Shown piece by piece: positions 6,469 through 11,903 of a stretch of DNA of 11,903 bases; position 1 is the stretch's first letter; each line of letters begins with the position of its first letter. The position numbers were made by a program, and so were the translations under genes. The stretch comes from an uncultured Peptococcaceae bacterium (GTDB taxonomy: Bacteria; Bacillota; Limnochordia; Darwinibacteriales; Darwinibacteriaceae): positions 1 through 11,903 of the forward strand of contig CALKAR010000017.1 in the NCBI GenBank assembly GCA_937988745.1, read 5' to 3'. The notes below the pieces were generated by a model, which did no database searches, was not told the DNA's origin, and saw only the letters and a program-made list of their open reading frames with translations.

Positions 6469-7800
6469 TTAGCCCCAGTTGGATTCCTTCTCAGCAGCCC
6501 AGTTGTCCTTGAAGTGCTTGACGACGTCCTCCCACTTCAGCTTTCCGGAGGCGTACTGCGACAGATCCTGGCCGAAGTCATCCTTGAACTGCTGGGACGG
6601 GAAGTACTGGAAGTTCCACGGGTAGGTGGTCAGATCCTTGTTAGCGATAGCTTCCGCGACTTGCTCAGAAAGGGGGTCATTCGGGGTGTCCTCAGCGGTG
6701 TAGCTTTCGAACGGTGCGATGAAGCCAAGGTCCTTCACCACGTGCTCCTTGCCAGCTTCAGAGGTAAACAGCCAATCCACGAAGTCCTTGGTGGCCTGCT
6801 GGTCGACCTCGGAGGCCTCAGAGTTCACGCCCAAATAGTTCTCGGTACCGACGTTGATGCCGTGCTTTTCTTCATCTGGCAGACCCATGTACATGGGCAG
6901 GAACTTGATCTTGTCTTCCTTGACCACGTTGCCAGAAGTCTCGGAAATCTGGGACCATGCCCAGTTACCGTTCTGAACCATAGCGGCCTTGCCCTGTGCG
7001 AACTCAGCCATGGAATCAGACACCGTCTTAGACGGCGCAAGAGACTTTTCTACGGTGGAGTTCTCAAGGTAGAGATCGAAAAGGTTCTTGTACTCCTTGT
7101 TGTAGGAGAACTCGATCTCGTTGGTGTCCTCGACTCCCTTGTCCTGGTACTCCTGCCAGATCGGAGCGTTGGCCAGGTGGGTCTGCCAACGCCAGTCCTC
7201 ACCGGATGTCAGCGAGGTGGAGGCGAAGGCGCCTTCGATACCGAGCTCGTCCTTCTTTGCCTGCATATCCTCGGCGACTTCCTTGAGCTTCTGGTAGCTG
7301 GTGATCTCATCCGTGGACTTGATCTTTGCGCCGGACGTGGCGATGTACTTGTCGAAGATCTCGTCGTTGTAGATGATGCCGAAGCCCTCGACGGCGAACG
7401 GAACGCCACGTACCTCGCCATCCTCGGTGGTCAGCGGCGGAATGTCGTCGGTCAGCTGCTTAGCTACCTCGGTGTCCGACATATCTGCCATGTAGTCCTG
7501 CCAAGTGATGAAGCCGCCTGGGCCATTGACCTGGAAGAGAGTCGGGGCTGCGTCCTTGCCAATCTCGGCCTTGAGGGTCTGCTCATAGGAGCCGGAGGCG
7601 GCAGTAACGACCTTGACCTTAACGCCGGTCTCTTCAGTGTAGGCCTTTGCGATTTCCTGGTATGCCGCGTCCTGTTCAGGCTTGAAGTTCAGGAAGTAAA
7701 CATCGCCTTCCTCGTCGGTGGAGCCGGAGCACGCGACGAGACTTGCGGCGGCGAGCATGGAGGCCATGCTGATGGATGCGATGCGAGTAAGACGCTTCAT
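6469..7800 (-). CDS. musE: Extracellular sugar-binding lipoprotein (MusE)
   Basis: A 443-residue solute-binding protein of ABC transporter family 1. It begins with a lipoprotein signal peptide: basic MKRLTR, a hydrophobic core, then the lipobox LVAC with the lipidated Cys at residue 24, so it should be anchored outside the membrane. The mature part shows features of the MalE/CUT1 class, for example AYTEETGVKVKVV near the start, MVQNGNWAWSQ and AFASTSLTSGEDWRWQTH in the middle. The frame is open to an ATG at 7926, but 7800 is chosen because GAGGA lies just upstream and the signal peptide starts there. In C. glutamicum MusE binds maltose and longer maltodextrins; here maltose or another alpha-glucoside is inferred. 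Confidence 0.92.
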   Translation of the reverse strand: MKRLTRIASISMASMLAAASLVACSGSTDEEGDVYFLNFKPEQDAAYQEIAKAYTEETGVKVKVVTAASGSYEQTLKAEIGKDAAPTLFQVNGPGGFITWQDYMADMSDTEVAKQLTDDIPPLTTEDGEVRGVPFAVEGFGIIYNDEIFDKYIATSGAKIKSTDEITSYQKLKEVAEDMQAKKDELGIEGAFASTSLTSGEDWRWQTHLANAPIWQEYQDKGVEDTNEIEFSYNKEYKNLFDLYLENSTVEKSLAPSKTVSDSMAEFAQGKAAMVQNGNWAWSQISETSGNVVKEDKIKFLPMYMGLPDEEKHGINVGTENYLGVNSEASEVDQQATKDFVDWLFTSEAGKEHVVKDLGFIAPFESYTAEDTPNDPLSEQVAEAIANKDLTTYPWNFQYFPSQQFKDDFGQDLSQYASGKLKWEDVVKHFKDNWAAEKESNWG

Positions 7801-7921
7801 GAGGTCCTCATCTTTCTTGATAAAAAGCGGGGTGATGAGCCGAGATGGATATCCGGCCCGTATTCGATTGTGTCTGGGAGACCTCCCATAACGAAGGCTT
7901 CTTCCCAGCGCCACCAAGTAC

Positions 7922-7950
7922 TTCATAGCGGATTGCAGTCCGACTGTGAA
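7922..7950 (-). promoter_or_regulatory. Candidate musE promoter
   Basis: On the - strand TTCACA (7945-7950) and TATGAA (7922-7927) are 17 bp apart, a good vegetative-sigma spacing. The leader to the musE ATG would be about 115 nt. Within it TGGGAG (7875-7880) and CTCCCA (7883-7888) form an inverted repeat with a 2-bp centre that could be an operator. Confidence 0.45.
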
Positions 7951-8000
7951 CTGGTTAGCCTGCCTTCCACCTTAGTGAGGTATTCCACATATTCAAAAGA

Positions 8001-8087
8001 AATCGGACCCAAAACACCCGATTGTGACAATATCTACATTCGGACATTGAAACCCTCCCCAATTATGGGGCAATCGGGCCTAAAACA
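8001..8087. promoter_or_regulatory. Upstream repeat pair and GlxR/CRP-like site before musE
   Basis: The 363-bp gap between the kinase-like gene and musE contains no gene. It holds two 16-bp direct repeats, AATCGGACCCAAAACA (8001-8016) and AATCGGGCCTAAAACA (8072-8087), 14 of 16 identical and 71 bp apart. Between them TGTGACAATATCTACA (8023-8038) resembles the GlxR consensus TGTGA-N6-TCACA, with a good left half and two mismatches in the right half. These lie upstream of the candidate musE promoter, where activator sites are expected. No convincing terminator of the preceding gene was seen. Confidence 0.35.
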
Positions 8088-8163
8088 TACAAATACATAT
8101 AAAAACAGTTGAGGGAAGCAGGGAGGATTTTTGATCGTAGGAGCCGTTGGGGCACGCGAGAGG

Positions 8164-9408
8164 TTATGACAAGTCTTCGTCTGAAGGGTTTGTGCTGAGG
8201 AGGCGAGCCTCGTCGCGGCGGGCCGGAAGCACGGATTCAAGATAGGATGCCGTGGCCTCTGGGAGGGTGACAGCCCCTCCCCTTTCTTGGGCGAGGAACC
8301 AGCGGTGGTCGACGATTTCGTGGAAGATTTGTGCTGGCTCCAGCTTGTCTAACATCTCCACGGGGACGGCGGCGATAGTCGGTTCGTATTCATTCGTCAT
8401 CCAGAGATGCGCGGCTTGGGTAAGACCTACATGCGGTCCGCATTCGACGGCCTGATAGGCCTGGATCGAGCCCAATAGGCGTTGGGCCTGGTGTTCCTCG
8501 ACGCTCAGCCCGGTTAAGCTCAATAGCTCTGCACGATAGTGGCCCGGATCCACCACTGCAGGGCGAATGCGCACAACCTGCCGCGAATCGTCCTTCGTGA
8601 CCTTGAGCTCCCCTACGTCAAAGCCCAGTTGATTTAGCCGGTCAATTCTCTCAGAGACGCGCCAATATTCACTGGCATCGACGGATTCCTCCGCGGTGAG
8701 CTCCGTCCACAATTCAAGATAAGAGCTTTCGACAAGGCCTCCTAGGGCGATGACATCGATGGACTTATCTAGGCATTCACCCGCCTGTAGGTCCATGAGT
8801 TCGCCAATGATGTTGACGCGGGCGATGTCGACGTCGTAAAGCCTGCGTGATTCAGAGAGGTTGGGCTGGAACTCCCCGGTTTCGGCATCGACGAGATAGG
8901 CGGAATAGGTTTCAGCATCGCGACGAAAGAGAGTATTAGACAGTGACACATCTCCCCAGTAGAAGTTGAGCAGATGCATCCGCACCAACAGCACGGACAG
9001 GGCGCGGATGAGCTTCTCCGCTTCCACGACCGTGAGGTGCCGAGAAAAAATCTCGCGATAGGGCAGGGAAAACTCCAAGTGCTCGGTCACCAAAGCTGCG
9101 GTGAGCTCCCCGTAGTCTTCCTCTGCCGGATGGCGTCCGGTGATCACGGCTACGGGGCGCACACTGGGGGCACCAAGGCGCTGCAGTTCACGCAGCATCT
9201 TGTACTCGTGGTGGGCGGTACGCGCACCAATTTCTTTGACCGCGACGATGCCACGGTTGATCCCCACGAAACGCACGATGTGCCGGGAAATACCCCTGGG
9301 CAGCGCGGCGATGAGATTATCGGGCCACTGTTCCAGGGGTGTACCCCAGGGCAGTGTCAGCAGTGCCGACGCGTACGTCGACGAGGTGATGCTCATGGAC
9401 TCTTTCAT
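8164..9408 (-). CDS. Kinase-like DUF4032-type protein in the mus cluster
   Basis: A 414-residue soluble protein with no signal peptide or membrane segment. The N-terminal half has the marks of a protein-kinase-like fold related to LPS/Kdo kinases: K58 in VAVKE, E68 in HHEYKML (C-helix position), H145 and D153-N158 in WGDVSLSNTLF (catalytic loop), and D174 in LVDAETGEF (metal-binding position). The C-terminal half, about residues 230-400, resembles DUF4032 as I recall it and ends in a WFLAQERG motif and an acidic tail. The ATG at 9408 has AGGTGGAG 9 bases upstream. The gene lies 82 bp after musK, and a similar gene (cg2707) is, to my knowledge, in the same position in C. glutamicum. Substrate unknown: it could be a protein, sugar or lipid kinase, or a non-catalytic regulator. 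Confidence 0.75.
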   Translation of the reverse strand: MKESMSITSSTYASALLTLPWGTPLEQWPDNLIAALPRGISRHIVRFVGINRGIVAVKEIGARTAHHEYKMLRELQRLGAPSVRPVAVITGRHPAEEDYGELTAALVTEHLEFSLPYREIFSRHLTVVEAEKLIRALSVLLVRMHLLNFYWGDVSLSNTLFRRDAETYSAYLVDAETGEFQPNLSESRRLYDVDIARVNIIGELMDLQAGECLDKSIDVIALGGLVESSYLELWTELTAEESVDASEYWRVSERIDRLNQLGFDVGELKVTKDDSRQVVRIRPAVVDPGHYRAELLSLTGLSVEEHQAQRLLGSIQAYQAVECGPHVGLTQAAHLWMTNEYEPTIAAVPVEMLDKLEPAQIFHEIVDHRWFLAQERGGAVTLPEATASYLESVLPARRDEARLLSTNPSDEDLS

Positions 9409-9479
9409 GGCGAATCACTCCACCTTTTCTGCTGATTATGGCTAGAACTGCCCTACTCATTACGTGCCTCGGGGTAGCC

Positions 9480-9592
9480 GGTACGCGGGCTTAAGGGAGG
9501 CGCTTGCCAGTCGACGCCGAGAAGTTGTGCTGGCCGCCCTCCACGATGCGTGCGTGGAAAACACTGCCCGGAGCAGGCGCGGTGTTCGGAGC
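9480..9592 (-). repeat. 113-bp inverted duplication, right copy
   Basis: Reverse complement of 3494-3606 with no mismatch. This copy is in its natural place: it spans the last 33 codons of the intact ATPase gene, its stop and 11 bp beyond. Outward of 9592 the musK coding sequence continues; inward of 9480 the spacer to the kinase-like gene begins. Confidence 0.97.
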
Positions 9593-10621
9593 AGCGCGGA
9601 CGACGATTTGGCCGGACTCGGGGACATCCTCGCTGGAGGATCCAAGGTCGCCCTCGCCTACCAGCTTGCCGTAGAGGAAGGAATCGGAACCGAGTTCCTC
9701 CACGAAGTCGAGCTTGATTGGGATGGAAAGATCGGTGGACTCGCCTTCCGGAATGATCTCCAGTGCCTCCGGGCGGAAACCAATGGTGATGCGGCCATTA
9801 TCCTCCGGCGTCATGGCGGCGAGGGTTTCCGGGGAAAGCTTGATGCGAGCGTGGCCAGAGGTAGCGTCACCATCCTTGACCGAGAAGGTGCCCAAGTTCA
9901 TGGCTGGGGAGCCGATGAAGCCGGCGACGAAGACGTTGGCGGGGCGGTCATAAAGCTCTCGGGGCGCGCCAACCTGCTGCAGGTAGCCATCCTTCAGCAC
10001 CGCGATGCGGTCACCCATGGTCAAGGCCTCCGTCTGGTCGTGGGTGACGTAAACGGTGGTAACCCCAAGCTTGCGCTGCAGGGCTGCAATCTGGGTACGG
10101 GTCTGAACACGCAGCTTGGCATCGAGGTTAGACAGCGGCTCATCCATGAGAAAGACCTGCGGGTTGCGAACAATGGCGCGGCCCATGGCCACACGCTGAC
10201 GCTGACCACCGGACAGGGCCTTCGGCTTGCGCTCCAAGAATTCGGTCAGGCCCAAAGTGGCGGCGGCTTCGTCGACGCGCTTATTGATCTCGTCTTGGGA
10301 CTTGCCGGCGATCTTCAGTGCGAAGCCCATGTTCTCGCGCACGGTCATGTGGGGGTAGAGAGCATAGTTCTGGAAAACCATGGCGATGTCACGGTCACGC
10401 GGTGCAACGTGGGTAACGTCCTTGTCTCCGATGAAAATGGCACCGTCAGTAACGTTTTCCAAACCGGCCAGCATGCGCAGCGTGGTGGATTTACCACAGC
10501 CGGAAGGGCCGACGAGGACGAGGAACTCGCCATCGGCGATTTCCAGGTTGAATTTCTTGACGGTGGGTTCCTTTGCTCCCGGGTAGGTTAGGGAAGCATC
10601 TTTGAACGTTACGGTTGCCAT
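9491..10621 (-). CDS. musK: Sugar ABC transporter ATPase, MalK/MsiK-type (MusK)
   Basis: A 376-residue cytoplasmic ATPase of the MalK/UgpC/MsiK class. All nucleotide-binding motifs are intact: Walker A GPSGCGKST (38-46), Q-loop Q84 in FQNYALYPH, signature LSGGQRQR (136-143), Walker B VFLMDE with catalytic E161, D-loop SNLD and H194 in VTHDQTEA. Residues from about 240 on form the MalK-type regulatory (TOBE/OB) domain with IGFRPEALEI. A dimer would energise MusF/MusG. In C. glutamicum MusK2 serves this transporter, and MsiK-type ATPases of actinomycetes may serve several sugar importers. GGAGGAG lies 8 bases before the ATG (10630-10636). The final 33 codons are duplicated in inverted orientation at 3494-3606. 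Confidence 0.95.
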   Translation of the reverse strand: MATVTFKDASLTYPGAKEPTVKKFNLEIADGEFLVLVGPSGCGKSTTLRMLAGLENVTDGAIFIGDKDVTHVAPRDRDIAMVFQNYALYPHMTVRENMGFALKIAGKSQDEINKRVDEAAATLGLTEFLERKPKALSGGQRQRVAMGRAIVRNPQVFLMDEPLSNLDAKLRVQTRTQIAALQRKLGVTTVYVTHDQTEALTMGDRIAVLKDGYLQQVGAPRELYDRPANVFVAGFIGSPAMNLGTFSVKDGDATSGHARIKLSPETLAAMTPEDNGRITIGFRPEALEIIPEGESTDLSIPIKLDFVEELGSDSFLYGKLVGEGDLGSSSEDVPESGQIVVRAAPNTAPAPGSVFHARIVEGGQHNFSASTGKRLP

Positions 10622-10638
10622 TGCAGAATCTCCTCCAT

Positions 10639-10729
10639 CGGCAGGTACGTGCCGAACGATCCGTAGTGTGAGAAACAGTGAAGTGAGTCACTGTGCGCCA
10701 TCTAGAGTGCTACCTATTACATTAGCACT
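10639..10729 (-). promoter_or_regulatory. Three inverted repeats in the musK promoter-leader
   Basis: Three palindromic sites lie close together. IR-A: AGTGCTA (10706-10712) with TAGCACT (10723-10729), 7-bp arms and 10-bp spacer, overlapping the candidate -10 box. IR-B: ACAGTGA (10675-10681) with TCACTGT (10688-10694), 7-bp perfect arms, 6-bp spacer. IR-C: CGGCA (10639-10643) with TGCCG (10650-10654), with a palindromic GTAC at its centre, just upstream of the ribosome binding site. Their placement fits repressor operators or leader hairpins; the protein that would bind is not identifiable. Confidence 0.45.
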
Positions 10730-11390
10730 AGTTTGGACCCTATGACAAAGCCCGGAAGCCACGCCGTGGCGCATGCCGATGGCCAAAATGTTCAGGTTCT
10801 GGAGGCGAGGATCCCGGAGGTCTTCGTGCACTGCTTCCAATCGGAGGTGGCGGATTAATTCCCCCACTCCGTATTCTTCACCTTCAAACAATCTATTCAG
10901 CATCCGAACCGAGATTCTATAAGCTCCGGCTACGACTGCGACCATGAGCTATGAGGATCCAAGATACTCCCTGATACAGTCATGAACTGCCACTTGAAGT
11001 GCTTCATCTGGGGCATAGGGAGTGGCTTTTTCATAGACAAGGCCTGCAAGTAGATCGACTGCAGCGTGACCGAGAAATTCAGAGGATTCCCGGCTCACAA
11101 CGTTGTTAAAAATTGATGATTCAATCAATTGGGTTAGCACTGACCCTGCACCGGGACTTGGAAAGTATTGCCGGAATGCATTGTTCAGTGTTCGGCTCGG
11201 CAGGGACACTTCTTCGCGGGATACAGTCATGACAGTGCAATCTCACTGTCCATAGAAATGTAACTCATATGGAATCGCAGTATCATAAATTGCAATCTCC
11301 CCGGGTTGCAGTCGCAAATCTGGCTCTCCATCCCGGGTGAGCACCATGGTTCCGGATTTCAGTGCACATACTTTAACGGAGTGCATTTCA
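10688..11390 (-). pseudogene. Decayed AraC-family transcriptional regulator
   Basis: One reading frame, without frameshift in its main part, encodes an AraC-type regulator interrupted by two stop codons. From about 11390 to 11246 it reads the core of an AraC N-terminal sensor domain (VKVCALKSGTMVLTRDG, then LQPGEIAIYDTAIPYELHFYG). A TGA follows at 11243-11245, where a Trp codon is likely the ancestor. The frame goes on through MTVSREEVSLPSRTLNNAFR to YLGSS, then a TAG at 10949-10951, then the AraC HTH region (VAVVAGAYRISVRMLNRLFE, LRLEAVHEDLRDPRLQNLNI, LAIGMRHG). The second HTH helix region after GMRHGVAS is abnormal. The first 40 or more residues expected for the family are missing. It was probably the divergent regulator of the aldehyde dehydrogenase next to it. 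Confidence 0.85.
10719..10748 (-). promoter_or_regulatory. Candidate musK promoter inside the araC remnant
   Basis: On the - strand TTGTCA (10743-10748) is followed after 18 bp by TAATGT (10719-10724), preceded by TGC as an extended -10. It would give a leader of about 90 nt to musK. The promoter overlaps the degenerate 3' end of the AraC-family pseudogene. Confidence 0.45.
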
Positions 11391-11395
11391 ATGCC

Positions 11396-11903
11396 TGTAG
11401 TGTTCCGGCAATTTTGAATGTCGTTACGTTACCCAAGGCTGAATTACTGAGCTCACCTTGTACAAGATCAGTGGAAGCCCTGTTCACCTCTACCCTGCTC
11501 AACAATGGGCAAACCTGTTTCCTGGGAACCCGAATCCTTGCTCCACAGTCCAGGTACGCGGAAGTAGTCGATGCATTCACCGCTTTCGCTGGCAGTCTGC
11601 AGGTTGGTGTTGCGTCCTCCCCTGACACTCAGATCGGACCGATGGCTACTGCCCGGCAGCGTGAGCGCGTGGAATCCTACATCTCTCAAGGTAAAAACGC
11701 TGGAGCCCGCATCACTGTCGGTGGCAGCCGTCCACGAGATCTTGACGCCGGATTCTTCGTTGAGCCAACAGTGTTCGCCGATGTAGACAATCGCGCAGCC
11801 ATTGCCCAAGAAGAAATCTTCGGACCGGTGCTCTCTGTTATTTCCTACCAAGACGATGAACACGCCATTAAGCTGGCTAATGATTCTGAATTCGGCTTCG
11901 GAG
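11396..11903 (+). pseudogene. 5'-truncated aldehyde dehydrogenase (continues beyond window)
   Basis: An open frame to the window edge encodes the catalytic Cys region and following part of an NAD(P)-dependent aldehyde dehydrogenase: SVEALFTSTLLNNGQTCFLG with catalytic Cys at 11516-11518, SPDTQIGPMATARQRERVES, GFFVEPTVFADVDN and EEIFGPVLSV. About 255 N-terminal residues are missing, including the NAD-binding region and the catalytic Glu of the ELGGK motif; recognisable homology begins at about 11396 (SVPAIL), and no native start codon or promoter precedes it. The sequence from there is well preserved, so the loss of the 5' half is probably recent. It cannot be active as an enzyme in this form. 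It sits head to head with the AraC remnant. Confidence 0.85.

Noticed and set aside
7801..7926. N-terminal extension of MusE by 42 residues
   Set aside because: It would place the lipoprotein signal peptide internally, and its ATG overlaps the candidate -10 box; the ATG at 7800 has a good ribosome binding site.
6355..8112. A 585-codon open frame on the + strand opposite musE
   Set aside because: It is antisense to a clear binding-protein gene and its translation (long Val/Leu-rich stretches) fits no family; it arises from codon bias of musE.
3191..9592. A tRNA-integrated prophage or genomic island with att sites
   Set aside because: No integrase, phage gene or second copy of the tRNA 3' end is present in the window, and the mus genes look like core corynebacterial genes.
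3494..9592. An IS element or composite transposon with 113-bp terminal repeats
   Set aside because: There is no transposase, and the repeats are musK coding sequence with no flanking target duplications visible.
9464..10591. A 375-codon open frame on the + strand opposite musK
   Set aside because: It mirrors an ATPase with all motifs intact; the + strand translation has no recognisable domain and no ribosome binding site.
10943..11245. Stop-codon readthrough or selenocysteine in the AraC-type gene
   Set aside because: The two stops differ (TGA and TAG), no selenocysteine hairpin was noticed after the TGA, and the gene is also truncated at its 5' end; decay explains it better.

Overview
The window looks like chromosomal DNA of a Corynebacterium or a close mycolic-acid-containing relative. 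The evidence is gene content and order: the 3' end of a CmrA-type (mycolate reductase) short-chain dehydrogenase, oligoribonuclease (orn) and tRNA-His lie together, as in mycobacteria, and next to them is a gene set matching the maltose uptake system MusEFGK2I of Corynebacterium glutamicum. The assignment comes from reading the proteins; no database search was run.

Layout. (1) 2-517: end of the cmrA-like gene (+), then a degenerate tandem repeat and a strong hairpin terminator. (2) 682-2238: sodium:alanine/glycine symporter (AGCS family, - strand), divergent from orn (2503-3141, +). (3) 3191-3263: tRNA-His with its own terminator, then about 190 bp of C-rich sequence with no gene. (4) 3494-3606: an orphan copy of the last 33 codons of the ABC ATPase gene plus 11 bp beyond its stop, then a 44-aa small ORF and a bidirectional terminator. 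(5) 3853-10621: the mus-like cluster, all on the - strand, in transcription order musK (ATPase), a DUF4032/kinase-like gene, musE (lipoprotein binding protein), musF and musG (permeases), musI (DUF624 membrane protein). (6) 10688-11903: a decayed AraC-family regulator gene (-) facing a 5'-truncated aldehyde dehydrogenase (+). Both are broken at almost the same point.

How the genes work together: MusE should capture an alpha-glucoside (maltose in C. glutamicum) outside the membrane, MusF/MusG form the channel, MusK hydrolyses ATP, and MusI is an accessory membrane subunit. Candidate promoters lie before musK (inside the araC remnant) and before musE, and paired hairpins lie between musE and musF. 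The role of the kinase-like protein is unknown.

The most notable structural signal is a perfect 113-bp inverted duplication (3494-3606 and 9480-9592) that brackets the musEFGI and kinase-like genes. It contains the musK 3' end, so recombination between the copies would flip 5.9 kb while leaving musK intact. This could be a real invertible segment, a scar of a rearrangement, or an assembly problem.
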